64,000 bases of DNA. Origin: Dyadobacter chenwenxiniae. GTDB taxonomy: Bacteria > Bacteroidota > Bacteroidia > Cytophagales > Spirosomataceae. The notes beneath the pieces were generated by a model. It was not told the DNA's origin, searched no databases, and saw only the letters and a list, made by a program, of their open reading frames with translations. A program made the position numbers and the translations under genes. This document shows positions 1 through 8,488 of the stretch, in pieces (the stretch's first letter is position 1; every line of letters begins with the position of its first letter). The stretch spans positions 1,488,001 to 1,552,000 of the forward strand of contig NZ_CP094997.1 in NCBI RefSeq assembly GCF_022869785.1, written 5' to 3'.

Positions 1-1438
1 AATTCGCCCTTGTGCGAACAGCATTAATATCCGCAGCCGCTTTTACCAAATCACCTTTCCAGGTGTAAGCTTCGGCTCTCAGCAAATAAGTTTCTGCAAG
101 ACGGAACACATACCAGTCCGTATTTCCACCTTGTGGCTGAACGCGCCGCGGGTCCTCAATGAAGAGCTTGTAATTAGGCCAGTCAAACCAGCAACGGATT
201 GTGTCAATGGTCAAAATTGCACCCGCAGCATTGCGGAATTGCAGGTTTTTGCCATACCATTGGTCTTTACCTATAAGGCTTGGGTCGTTGTAGACAATAT
301 CTTCCATACGCGTCCAGTTGCCGGGTGCGTGGCGGAGATCCTTTTTATCATCCCAAACACCCTCCTGTGAATAATAGGTTGGGCGCACACGTCCTATTCC
401 CCGGCCAAGTTTGGTGATTTGATCGATTTCAATGCCATAAGTGTCAATTGTGCCTCTATTTCCAGCCGGTGTAGTAATGTTGTTATGCCAAAGCGGAACA
501 GTATTGCGCATGATCTGAATGCCGTCCGGCACATTTCCGTCGATGTTAATGCGGTCAATAACCAACATTAGTCCTTCCGTATTGGCGCCCAGCGCCTTGT
601 TTGCTGGTCTGTGTAAATCCCAGACCACATTGCGGTTTGCATTGCTCGCGTCCACACCAAACCGGTTGGTCATCAGCTTGTGCGTTCCGCCATCGATCAC
701 ATTGCTTGCCGATTTAATTGCGTCGTCAAACAGGCCCAATGCCAGATTTACTTTTGTCAGCAAATGGCTTACGGACCCTTTGTTAACCGTTCCTTTGTCC
801 GTAATGGCGGGGACCCATTGTTCGGCAAATTCCAGGTCTTCTTTCATTTTCTTCAAAATCACCTCCCGTTTGGTCGATTGGAAATCGAGTTTCTGGGTCA
901 CTACTTCGTCCAGGATTAAAGGAACGTCACCGAATTGCTGCGTGAGCCGGTAATAGCGTGCCGCACGGTGGAAATAAGCAGCGCCCAGGATCTCGTTTTT
1001 TTCCTGCTCATTTTTATAGGTAGGCTGATCAATGCGGGAAATGGCTACGTTTGCGTACTTTATACCTTTAAAACCTTCAATCCAGTACCAGCCAATGCGG
1101 TTATAATCCACATGGTTGAGCTCCGCATCGGGTGTGATCAGCAGGTTCAGATTCTGCGCAGGACCCGATTTGTCCGTTGTTCCTTCCACAGCAATGTCCG
1201 AAAACACGGCTTCGGTTACCATTGGAGGAGCGTCTCCGTACCATTCCAGTCGCATATTCCGTTCACAGGCAACCAGTGTTGCACGTAAACCAGCCGGATC
1301 ATTAAATGTGATGTCCGGATTATAAAAAGAAAGCGGCTCAGGCGCAAGCCAGTCTTTTTGGCAGGCGACCATTGTCATGCATCCGGCAATCAGCACGGGC
1401 GCAAATATTTGTTTTGATCTGTTATATATCGTTTTCAT
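1..1438 (-). CDS. SusD/RagB family outer-membrane lipoprotein (C-terminus beyond window)
   Basis: Surface nutrient-binding lipoprotein that caps the SusC channel encoded just upstream. The frame is open from an ATG at 1436-1438 to the window edge, giving about 479 residues without a stop, so only the last part is missing. A lipoprotein signal is visible: hydrophobic residues 10-25 with two candidate acylation cysteines, C20 (IAGC) and C26 (VAC followed by QKDW). C26 is placed as in other SusD proteins. Near the cut end the stretch FRLAETYLLRAEAY followed by AAADINAVRTRA is the SusD/RagB C-terminal TPR signature. The start lies 24 bp after the SusC stop, so the two are one operon. The substrate cannot be told; no glycoside hydrolase is seen beside the pair inside the window. 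Confidence 0.93.
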   Translation of the reverse strand, partial: MKTIYNRSKQIFAPVLIAGCMTMVACQKDWLAPEPLSFYNPDITFNDPAGLRATLVACERNMRLEWYGDAPPMVTEAVFSDIAVEGTTDKSGPAQNLNLLITPDAELNHVDYNRIGWYWIEGFKGIKYANVAISRIDQPTYKNEQEKNEILGAAYFHRAARYYRLTQQFGDVPLILDEVVTQKLDFQSTKREVILKKMKEDLEFAEQWVPAITDKGTVNKGSVSHLLTKVNLALGLFDDAIKSASNVIDGGTHKLMTNRFGVDASNANRNVVWDLHRPANKALGANTEGLMLVIDRINIDGNVPDGIQIMRNTVPLWHNNITTPAGNRGTIDTYGIEIDQITKLGRGIGRVRPTYYSQEGVWDDKKDLRHAPGNWTRMEDIVYNDPSLIGKDQWYGKNLQFRNAAGAILTIDTIRCWFDWPNYKLFIEDPRRVQPQGGNTDWYVFRLAETYLLRAEAYTWKGDLVKAAADINAVRTRAN

Positions 1439-1462
1439 TTCGTTAATTTTTGGAAAAGAACA

Positions 1463-4400
1463 TTACAGGGTTATATCCAGACCCAATGTGAAAATGCGAG
1501 GACTCGGCACGGAGAAGTCCAGGTTCGCGTTGGTGTCGTTATTCGTTCCGTTCTCCGGATCCCAGAAATCCCAGCCGGATATGTAGCCCAGGTTACGTAC
1601 GTTTCCATAAATACGCAGGTTCTGAATGTTGACCTTTTGCACAATGTTCTTCGGGATTGTATAGGCCAGTGCAAGGCTTTCAAAACGCAGGAATGATTTG
1701 TTACGGTAAACAGCGTAACCCGTTGCCGACCCTTCACTTGAATACAAGCGAGCCCATTCGTTGTTACGGTTTTCAGCCGTCCAGTAAGGGAATACATACG
1801 AGCTTGAACGGTCAGGAAATCCCTGGCGGTTTTTCATTTGGTTAAATTCTCCTTTCTGTCCTAAATACGAATACATCATGACCGACGCATCGAAGTTTTT
1901 GAAGATCCTGAACTCATTACGGAATGTGATCCTGGCCCTTGGCGATTTGTAACCCTGGAAAACCTTGTCAGCATTCGTGTATTTCCCATCATTGTTAGCA
2001 TCCAGGATTTTGTGATCTCCCGGTTTAACGCCATATTTCGCAGCTGCATCCGCCTCTTCCGATTGCCACACACCCAGCACCTTATAGTTCCAGAGCTCAT
2101 CCACTGCGTGGCCGATAAACCATTTGTTTGTAATGTCATCGGCTTCTTTTTGTCCAACTACATTTCCGGAGGCATCTTTCACGTCGACCATGTTTCCATA
2201 AAGTTTCGCGATTTTATTCCGGTTCATCTGAATGTTCAATGTGGAGCGCCAGCTAAAATTCTCGCGCTTCATGTTATTCGAGTTCAGGCTCAGTTCCAGA
2301 CCTTTATTGTCAACCTGTCCCAGGTTATCCAGCACAAAATCGAAGCCCAGAACATTCGGCAATGCTCTTTTTACCAAAAGATCCTTTGTTTGGGATTTGT
2401 AAAGTTCAAGGCTACCATCGATGATCGTGTTGAAAAGCGAGAAATCCAGACCAAGGTTAAGTGAGTTGGTCCTTTCCCATTTCAGATTCGGATTTTGCAT
2501 TCTGTCCACATAAAGCTGACTTACCTGCACGACCGTCCCGCCGGAGTTCACGTGCAGATACTTTCCGGTTGCAAGGTTGGATAATGCGTCGTAGCGGCCA
2601 ATGTCGCGGTTTCCATTACTTCCGTAAGACACCCTCAGCTTACCATAATTCAGCCAGCTCACTTTGAAGAATGGCTCATCTGTAAATACCCAGCCCAGTG
2701 CAGCCGAGGAAAAAAGAGCCCTTGGATTTTTTTGTCCAAATGCTGAGTAACCATCTCTTCTCGTGGAAAGCGTCACCATGTAACGGTCTTTGAATGAATA
2801 GAATAAGCGCGCCATCAATGCATCAGCCGTGCTCGTCTCATCATTGCTCCAGAGAATGGGTGCGCTTCCGCCGCCAATGTTGTGGTAACCCAGGATATCC
2901 GTTGGCTGGAAGCCTTTGTTAGATGTGCTGTCGTCCCATCTTCTGAAACGCTCCGCATTGGCAAGCAGCGTTACGTCGATATTGTGTTTCTCAGCAATGG
3001 TTTTGTACCATTTCAGGATGTTATCGATCTGCCAGTTGATGGTTTTTGTATTGCGTCGTGAAGCGCGTCCGCCTTCTGCTGCCCATTCGGCATGTTTGGA
3101 TGACTCAGCGTTATACCGGTGATAAAATTCAAATCTTGGCGTAAAATTCGCCTGGTAAGTAATGCCGAAAGGCAAGCCGACTTTTGCAAAAATTACATTG
3201 TTGATCGTGGTAGAACCTTTGTCGCGGTCAGTAAAGCTCGGCGCGTAATAGGGGTGGTTTCCTCCGCTGGCTTCGTCATTGGGCCTCCATTTGTAGGTCC
3301 CGTCAGGGTTAAATTCCGATCCCCATGGCGAGAGGTTGGGGGCGAGGTTATAGTCAACAGGAACCTGACTTTCGTCGCGGTCTGCAAATTGGGTGTTGAT
3401 CCCTACGGTCAAGAATTTATTTACTTTTCCTTCCAGATTGACACGTGCACGCACCGTGCTGTATTTATCACCCACCAGAATCCCTTCATTGCTTAGATAA
3501 CCCAGTGACATATAATAGGATACTTTGTCACTTTTACCCGAAAGGCTTACCGTATGATCCTGGCGAAGTGCCTTTTGATAGATCTTGCTATACCAGTCTA
3601 CGCTGCGGCCCGCTTTATAATTTTCTATTTCAACAGATTGCAACCCAAGTCGCCGCAGCCAAACTGCTTCCGGATCGTCCGCAGGCCCCTCAGACCCAAG
3701 CCAATCTTTCAGAGTTACATCAGAAGGAAGGTTGTTTGGGTTGGTAAAACGGCTTGGCTGGGCGCCTGCATTGATATTGCGCATTACTTCGCCGCGCCAA
3801 GTCAGAAATCCCTCAGGACTCAGCACATCCTGATTTTTGGCCACTTCCGCAAAACCAATGTTGGTATTGACATTGATGATCGTCTTACCCTCTTTTCCTT
3901 TTTTCGTGGTAACCAAAATGACACCGCTCGCCGCCTTTGCACCGAAAACCGCTGCCGAACTTGCGTCTTTCAGTACGTCAACCGTCTCGATATCATTGGG
4001 GTTAATATCTTCCAGGCCACCGTAATAGATCGCTCCATCCAGAACGACGAGGGGTGACGTTCCCGCAGTCAGCGAGTTGGTTCCGCGGACACCCACATTA
4101 CCACCGCCTTTCGCAGATGCAGAAAACCCGACATTCATACCGGGAATGTTCCCTCTCAAAACATCCTGAACAGATTGCGGATTTTCGTTTTCAAGCTTCG
4201 TGGCGCTAATCTGGGAGACAGCGCCGGTCAGATCACGCTTTTTCTGCGTTCCGTAACCGACTACGACCACTTCTTCAAGCGTTTTCTGATCGGTTGATAA
4301 GATAATGTCGACCACGCTGGCATTGCCGGCTTCTTTTTCCTGCGTCAGATAACCGACCGCAGAAAAGACGAGAATGGAGTTGTTTTCAGGCACATTGATC

Positions 4401-4648
4401 TGGTATTTACCGTCTGCATCGGTTGTGGTGCCATTTGTTGTGCCTTTCACTACAACGGTCACGCCGGGAATAGGGGAGTTGTCTTCTTTTGACAAAATCC
4501 TCCCGGAAACCGGCTTGTCAATAGTGTGATGGGAATTGGTTTTCCGCGTTTTTGGCACGGAATTGGCCATTGCAGGGGGCAGGAGCAGCGCAAGCAGCAT
4601 ACTTCCAGCCATCACAGGTCGAAGGAATAAGTTATATCCTTGTCTCAT
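1463..4648 (-). CDS. SusC/RagA family TonB-linked outer-membrane receptor
   Basis: TonB-dependent importer, 1061 residues, the usual length for SusC. Order of parts: signal peptide (about 1-28), a carboxypeptidase-regulatory-like beta-sandwich (about 45-125, with the DADGKYQINVP strand), the family hallmark VVVVGYGTQKKRDLTGAV near residue 130, a plug domain with VLKDASSAAVFGAKAASG, and a beta-barrel that ends in an aromatic/hydrophobic strand (FTLGLDITL). It is followed 24 bp later by the SusD partner, with which it forms a bipartite nutrient transporter. No anti-sigma or hybrid sensor gene is adjacent. The 193 bp upstream, up to the next gene, contain that gene's terminator, so this operon probably has its own promoter. 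Imported ligand, probably a glycan or peptide, is unknown. Confidence 0.95.
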   Translation of the reverse strand: MRQGYNLFLRPVMAGSMLLALLLPPAMANSVPKTRKTNSHHTIDKPVSGRILSKEDNSPIPGVTVVVKGTTNGTTTDADGKYQINVPENNSILVFSAVGYLTQEKEAGNASVVDIILSTDQKTLEEVVVVGYGTQKKRDLTGAVSQISATKLENENPQSVQDVLRGNIPGMNVGFSASAKGGGNVGVRGTNSLTAGTSPLVVLDGAIYYGGLEDINPNDIETVDVLKDASSAAVFGAKAASGVILVTTKKGKEGKTIINVNTNIGFAEVAKNQDVLSPEGFLTWRGEVMRNINAGAQPSRFTNPNNLPSDVTLKDWLGSEGPADDPEAVWLRRLGLQSVEIENYKAGRSVDWYSKIYQKALRQDHTVSLSGKSDKVSYYMSLGYLSNEGILVGDKYSTVRARVNLEGKVNKFLTVGINTQFADRDESQVPVDYNLAPNLSPWGSEFNPDGTYKWRPNDEASGGNHPYYAPSFTDRDKGSTTINNVIFAKVGLPFGITYQANFTPRFEFYHRYNAESSKHAEWAAEGGRASRRNTKTINWQIDNILKWYKTIAEKHNIDVTLLANAERFRRWDDSTSNKGFQPTDILGYHNIGGGSAPILWSNDETSTADALMARLFYSFKDRYMVTLSTRRDGYSAFGQKNPRALFSSAALGWVFTDEPFFKVSWLNYGKLRVSYGSNGNRDIGRYDALSNLATGKYLHVNSGGTVVQVSQLYVDRMQNPNLKWERTNSLNLGLDFSLFNTIIDGSLELYKSQTKDLLVKRALPNVLGFDFVLDNLGQVDNKGLELSLNSNNMKRENFSWRSTLNIQMNRNKIAKLYGNMVDVKDASGNVVGQKEADDITNKWFIGHAVDELWNYKVLGVWQSEEADAAAKYGVKPGDHKILDANNDGKYTNADKVFQGYKSPRARITFRNEFRIFKNFDASVMMYSYLGQKGEFNQMKNRQGFPDRSSSYVFPYWTAENRNNEWARLYSSEGSATGYAVYRNKSFLRFESLALAYTIPKNIVQKVNIQNLRIYGNVRNLGYISGWDFWDPENGTNNDTNANLDFSVPSPRIFTLGLDITL

Positions 4649-4781
4649 TTGTTTGGGTTAGGAATGTTTCACATCAGCGGGCCGTTCAGCTTCGCTATAT
4701 CAATATTCCCAGACGAAATGATAAATTTCTACCCTTACAATAAATGTTACGTAAGTATAAAAGCGGTTATTAGTAATTACA

Positions 4782-4824
4782 AAAACACCGGTCTGAGCAT
4801 GTGTCAGGCCGGTGTTTTATTTTT
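4782..4824 (-). terminator. Rho-independent terminator of the small secreted protein gene
   Basis: A 15-bp stem (AAAACACCGGTCTGA against TCAGGCCGGTGTTTT, one G-U pair) around a 7-nt loop, with T-runs on both sides. It lies 18 bp after the stop of the leftward gene that ends at 4842 and separates it from the susC promoter region. Confidence 0.8.
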
Positions 4825-4841
4825 CAAATATTTTTAGTCAA

Positions 4842-5213
4842 TCAATTTTTTGCTTCCTTAACGGCTGTAATTGGAAATTCGCCATCCTGAGAAACGATCG
4901 TTCCTTTTAAAGAATCGCCTTCCTGGTTGAGCGTAACATTCAAAACGCCGCCCTGGAAATCGAGCTTGAATGTAATTTTTCCCTGGTCAACCGCCAGTTC
5001 CTTCATTTCCATCCTTTCGGTCGAGCCGAGAGAACCCGACCATTTATCGTCTTTTTGTTCAAAAACCATCGTGCCGGTTTCATATTCAGGCGGAACATTG
5101 GAGACAGTGTATTTCCAGGTTCCCGCCAGGTCACCAGCCTTAAAAAAGTTGCCCGCCTGCGCTGAAAACATGGTAATGGCGAAAATTACCAGGAAAAGAT
5201 ACTTCATTTTCAT
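4842..5213 (-). CDS. Small secreted protein of unknown function (lipocalin-like fold possible)
   Basis: 123 residues with a clear signal peptide (MKMKYLFLVIFAITMFSAQA). The mature part consists of alternating short strands and glycines (DLAGTWKY, TGTMVFEQ, WSGSLGS, ITFKLDF, LNVTLNQ, LKGTIVS). This pattern suggests a small beta-barrel like the calycin or lipocalin-like proteins that are common in Bacteroidota, but no diagnostic motif lets me name a family. It stands alone with its own terminator at 4782-4824. Confidence in the gene is high; the fold is inference. Confidence 0.75.
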   Translation of the reverse strand: MKMKYLFLVIFAITMFSAQAGNFFKAGDLAGTWKYTVSNVPPEYETGTMVFEQKDDKWSGSLGSTERMEMKELAVDQGKITFKLDFQGGVLNVTLNQEGDSLKGTIVSQDGEFPITAVKEAKN

Positions 5214-5366
5214 TTTTGAATGGATTAAGTTGTTTTACATGACTAAATGCGAGGTTACCGCACTGCGTAAAATTAGAAAATCCAACCAGATTCCTTTTCT
5301 TTCCAATGTTATATTTTTAAACAAAATACTCCTCAGTAAAAACCGTGAACACGGCCTGTGCGCCTG

Positions 5367-6431
5367 CTAATCCGCAAATGCCTCATTGATCAGCGATTGC
5401 ATTAATTCTGCCGCTTTGCCCGCTTTCAAATTCACTGCATTCTGCCCCGACCAGAAAATGCCGAGATCCGTCCGGCCCTGTGCCTGCGCCGCCTCTCGCA
5501 GGGGCCCCATGAAGCGCGACTGCAACGGAAATGGCAACACTTCGGTTTCGTAACTCACTTCCTCTGTTATCCGGTTGCGAATTATCCGGCCCATTCTGCC
5601 CGTAAGCGATTTGGAGAGCACCGTGTATCGCGCTTCGTCCGACAAAAGCATGGCCCGGTGCGTGGGCGTAGCATTGGATTCTTCGGTTACCAAAAACGCG
5701 GTTCCGAGCTGGGCAGCATCGGCACCCAGGCTGAGCGCGGCTTTAATGCCCTTGCCGTCCTTGATGCCGCCTGCCGCTATAACTGGTGTTTTAATCTTCG
5801 CCTTCAAATGTTGAACAAGTGAAAATGTGCCTGTTAGCGACTGGTGCGCAGGTTTCAGAAAGGAAGGCCTATGCCCGCCAGCTTCAAATCCCGACGCGAC
5901 AATGGCATCGACTCCCGCTTGTTCCAGTGCCAGACCCTCGTCCAGTGTGGTGGCTGCGCCAACAGTTTTAATACCAAGTCTGCGTGCTTCGTCGAGTATT
6001 TCCTTGGGTGGTATGCCAAATATGAAGCTGAAAACCGCAGGCCGGGCCTCAAACACAGCTTCCACTTGTTTCAGAAATTTAGAAGGAATGTTCGGGTCTA
6101 AATCAGGAAGCGGGATACTTAGCGAATCAAAATATGGTTTGAAAAGCTGTTTCAATTTGTCGAGCTTTTCGGCAGAATAATCTTTGAGGCTGTCGTCCAC
6201 ATCCGAAACCCACAGATTGATGTTGTAAGGTTGGTTTGTCTTCGACTTGATTTCCTTGTCCACAGCCAGAATCTGCTCCGGCGTAAGCGTATAGGCTCCG
6301 AAGCTCCCCAAACCGCCAGCATTAGAAACAGCAGCCAGAAGCTCAGCATTAGAGAAACCGCCGCCCATCGGGCCTTGCAGGATCGGATATCTGATCCCCA
6401 GGAGTGCTGTTATTTTAGTTTGATTTTCCAT
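5367..6431 (-). CDS. Nitronate monooxygenase (2-nitropropane dioxygenase) family FMN protein
   Basis: FMN-dependent TIM-barrel oxygenase of the NMO/2-NPD family, whose known members oxidise alkyl nitronates such as propionate-3-nitronate. Visible marks: PILQGPMGGG near the N-terminus (FMN phosphate-binding side), GVDAIVASGFEAGGH with the family histidine, TPVIAAGGI and ALSLGADAAQLGTAFL. I chose the ATG at 6431, giving 354 residues, the usual length for the family. The longer frame from 6497 would overlap the preceding dehydrogenase by 35 bp. It is the last gene of a tautomerase-dehydrogenase-NMO operon and follows the dehydrogenase stop by 31 bp. Natural substrate unknown. Confidence 0.88.
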   Translation of the reverse strand: MENQTKITALLGIRYPILQGPMGGGFSNAELLAAVSNAGGLGSFGAYTLTPEQILAVDKEIKSKTNQPYNINLWVSDVDDSLKDYSAEKLDKLKQLFKPYFDSLSIPLPDLDPNIPSKFLKQVEAVFEARPAVFSFIFGIPPKEILDEARRLGIKTVGAATTLDEGLALEQAGVDAIVASGFEAGGHRPSFLKPAHQSLTGTFSLVQHLKAKIKTPVIAAGGIKDGKGIKAALSLGADAAQLGTAFLVTEESNATPTHRAMLLSDEARYTVLSKSLTGRMGRIIRNRITEEVSYETEVLPFPLQSRFMGPLREAAQAQGRTDLGIFWSGQNAVNLKAGKAAELMQSLINEAFAD

Positions 6432-6462
6432 GTTTTCAGACCTTCCCATTTTCAGTTGCTTA

Positions 6463-7209
6463 CTATACCAAATGATGCCCGGCCACGTGGCCGCCATCGA
6501 GATTGATGATTTCCCCCGTTACAAAATTGCTTTCCGCCAGGTAAAGGGCCAACTCAGCCACATCGTTTGTTTCACCGATGCGATTCACCAAATGAAGTCC
6601 TGCAAGGCTATCCGCATCGCTGATGCCGTTTTTTGCTTGTAACGGACTTCTGATAATCCCCGGTGCTATGCCATTTACACGAATATTATGTTTGCCAAAT
6701 TCCGTGGCAAGCTGCCTGGTCAATGCATGGATCCCTGCTTTGCTTACAACGGGCGCAGTGGCAGGAAATCCGCCGATGGCATGATCCACCAGCACAGTTC
6801 CAATGTTAATAATAGAGCCTTCACCCTGCTTTAACATTTGCGCAATCGCGGCCTGACTCGTAAAGAAAGTGCCTTTCAGGTTAATGTCCAGAAAACGGTC
6901 CAGATATTTTGCATCCACCTCCATGAAGGGCTTCGCCTCGAAAATTCCGGCATTATTAATCAGCACATCCACTGCCCCAAATCGGCTCAGTGCAGTTTCA
7001 ACGAGCAGTTGAGCCGTTTCTGGCTTACTAATGTCTCCTGTAACCTTGGCCAGCCGGTCGTGATTGCCGAGTTCGTGATACGTTGCGTCCAGATTTACTT
7101 CGTTTGCGGCGTTGATCACAACAAAATGCCCACGTTCCAAAAACAATGTAGCAATGGCTTTGCCTATGCCGGTAGATGCACCGGTTACGATAATGGTTTG
7201 CTTTTTCAT
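6463..7209 (-). CDS. SDR-family protein with altered catalytic residues
   Basis: Short-chain dehydrogenase/reductase fold, 248 residues. The cofactor motif TGASTGIG (about 9-16), the NNAG motif, the INLKGTFF asparagine, the active-site lysine in VVSKAG and the PG motif (NGIAPGIIRSP) are all present. The residue four before the lysine, normally the catalytic tyrosine, is proline, and the usual serine position reads threonine (INIGTV). A chemistry different from the standard YxxxK reaction is therefore likely. A subgroup of SDR proteins with this kind of change is known to me only loosely. It lies between a tautomerase (12 bp upstream) and a nitronate monooxygenase gene, in one operon under a Crp/Fnr-type site. 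Confidence 0.88.
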   Translation of the reverse strand: MKKQTIIVTGASTGIGKAIATLFLERGHFVVINAANEVNLDATYHELGNHDRLAKVTGDISKPETAQLLVETALSRFGAVDVLINNAGIFEAKPFMEVDAKYLDRFLDINLKGTFFTSQAAIAQMLKQGEGSIINIGTVLVDHAIGGFPATAPVVSKAGIHALTRQLATEFGKHNIRVNGIAPGIIRSPLQAKNGISDADSLAGLHLVNRIGETNDVAELALYLAESNFVTGEIINLDGGHVAGHHLV

Positions 7210-7221
7210 GATTTATAAAAT

Positions 7222-7449
7222 TTAGTTGTTTTTACTTTTTGTAGCTGTAATTCCTTTTTCACGGAGGACTGAAACCTGTTCGCCGGCATGGCCCCAGTCG
7301 TCCAGGTCAATCTCCTGGATCACCACGAAAGTGAGGTTAGGATCTTTGTCCAAAACATCGGAAAGCAGATTTGTAACCCCGGAGATCAGGGCTTGTTTTT
7401 GTTCGCGGGTGACGCCTTCGCGGGTCAGCTCAATTTTTACGTATGGCAT
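7222..7449 (-). CDS. Tautomerase superfamily (4-oxalocrotonate tautomerase-like) protein
   Basis: Small tautomerase of 75 residues that uses the N-terminal proline left after Met removal as general base. The ATG at 7449 is chosen because the next codon gives Pro (MPYVKIELT), which the family requires. The frame extends 8 codons further upstream but that would bury the proline. EGVTREQKQALISGVT and VVIQEIDLDDWG follow the 4-OT pattern; at 75 residues it is slightly longer than classical 4-OT (about 62). It is the first gene of the operon with the SDR and NMO genes, 72 bp from the centre of the palindrome upstream. Substrate unknown. Confidence 0.88.
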   Translation of the reverse strand: MPYVKIELTREGVTREQKQALISGVTNLLSDVLDKDPNLTFVVIQEIDLDDWGHAGEQVSVLREKGITATKSKNN

Positions 7450-7493
7450 GGTTTTGCTTGTTTGTGTTATCAATCATTAATCTTTTGATGACA

Positions 7494-7542
7494 CAAAGTA
7501 AGCCTGCCCGGATGAGCACATTACGTGACCTAGATCACATAA
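7494..7542 (-). promoter_or_regulatory. CRP/FNR-type operator and promoter of the tautomerase-SDR-NMO operon
   Basis: A palindrome GTGA-CCTAGA-TCAC (7525-7538), flanked by symmetric TTA/TAA, matches the classical CRP/FNR-family layout TGTGA-N6-TCACA with one mismatch. Reading leftward, a Bacteroidota-like -7 element (TTACTTTG, one mismatch to TAnnTTTG) lies at 7501-7494. This puts the operator centre about 40 bp before the expected transcription start, the class II activator position. The Crp/Fnr-type gene ends only 9 bp upstream of the flanked palindrome, so it is the natural candidate to bind here. Confidence 0.62.
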
Positions 7543-7550
7543 TGCAAGCG

Positions 7551-8129
7551 CTATCTGTGGTTGTTGTAAAGACGGCTGAGCGTCTCGCGTGAAACGCCGA
7601 GATAGGAGGCAATAAGGTGTTTGGGGACGAGGTTGTAAAGCTGCGGATACAAGGCCAGCAGTTCTTCATAGCGGGCTTTGGTATCATTATTCATAAAAGA
7701 AAGCAGCCGCTTTTGTGATGCTACATAACCTCTGTTTGTGCGCCAGCGGAAGAAGTGCTCTATCTGATGTATTTCCTTGCAAAGCCTTTCACGGTCACTG
7801 TCCGCCAGGCAAAGGACTTCGGCATCCGTAATGCAATCGACTGTGATGGTGGCATTTGTACGATTGTACATGGCGGCGTAGTCGGAAGTCCACCACGTGG
7901 GCATTGCAAACTGGAGAATGTAGGTTTTGATATCGTCATTTACAAAAAAGGCTTTCAGGCAACCGGAAATCACAAAATATTCATGCTCAACCGGTTTTCC
8001 GACCTGGATTACTGTTCCTCCTTTTTTATAGGATTGAGGTTTGAAATGCGAAAAAAAATAGTCGAACTGCTGGTCGGTTAAACTTGCTGCCTGGGCGATA
8101 TGCTGCCTCAAAATTTCCTTCGCTTCCAT
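7551..8129 (-). CDS. Crp/Fnr family transcriptional regulator
   Basis: 192 residues. Residues about 10-115 form a cyclic-nucleotide-binding-like beta-roll (KKGGTVIQVGKPVEHEYFVISGCLKAFFV). The C-terminus carries the helix-turn-helix LIASYLGVSRETLSRLY (about 171-187). There is no FNR-type N-terminal cysteine cluster, and the cAMP-contact arginine/serine pair of E. coli CRP is not obvious, so the effector is unknown. It sits 25 bp after a 2Fe-2S protein gene on the same strand and just before a CRP-type palindrome that precedes the tautomerase operon. Local control of that operon is likely. Confidence 0.9.
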   Translation of the reverse strand: MEAKEILRQHIAQAASLTDQQFDYFFSHFKPQSYKKGGTVIQVGKPVEHEYFVISGCLKAFFVNDDIKTYILQFAMPTWWTSDYAAMYNRTNATITVDCITDAEVLCLADSDRERLCKEIHQIEHFFRWRTNRGYVASQKRLLSFMNNDTKARYEELLALYPQLYNLVPKHLIASYLGVSRETLSRLYNNHR

Positions 8130-8154
8130 GGATTATGTTTTGCAAACGCCGAAT

Positions 8155-8412
8155 TTAGAAACGGGCTTCCTGAATTACAATGATCGTATCAGAAAGATCG
8201 GCATTAACCGGAACGCCACAGGAAAGAGCAGGTTCGCCGTCAATTTCCACAAGGCAGGTCCCGCAGCCGCCCATTCCGCTGCAAAGACCGAAACCGGAAA
8301 TGGGCAAATGATCTGAAATCAGTGTCATTAACGATATATACTGACCCTTGTCCACGCGCACCGCATATTCCTTTCCATCCAAAACGAGAATAAAATCAAT
8401 CGTGTCGCTCAT
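8155..8412 (-). CDS. Stand-alone 2Fe-2S ferredoxin-like protein
   Basis: 85 residues with four cysteines spaced C-x5-C-x2-C-x11-C (LCSGMGGCGTC then LSC). This resembles the N-terminal 2Fe-2S domain of xanthine-dehydrogenase-type small subunits (C-x4-C-x2-C-x11-C) with one extra residue in the first loop. The second, all-helical 2Fe-2S domain of those subunits is absent and no molybdenum subunit is nearby, so this is probably a free electron carrier. It is divergent from the cytochrome c peroxidase gene (77 bp between starts) and 25 bp upstream of the Crp/Fnr-type gene on the same strand, which suggests co-transcription. Redox partner unknown. Confidence 0.82.
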   Translation of the reverse strand: MSDTIDFILVLDGKEYAVRVDKGQYISLMTLISDHLPISGFGLCSGMGGCGTCLVEIDGEPALSCGVPVNADLSDTIIVIQEARF

Positions 8413-8488
8413 AAATTGCGCTTGTTGCAGATCTGGCTTAAATTTAAATTCAAAAATATTTTATATAATTAAATTGCGTTTTTAAAGC

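Noticed and set aside
519..953. 144-residue plus-strand frame inside the SusD gene
   Set aside because: It lies on the opposite strand of a clear SusD reading frame with the family signature and is a codon-bias artefact.
6431..6497. Longer start for the nitronate monooxygenase (22 extra residues)
   Set aside because: It would overlap the preceding SDR gene by 35 bp and the extra residues do not match the family N-terminus.
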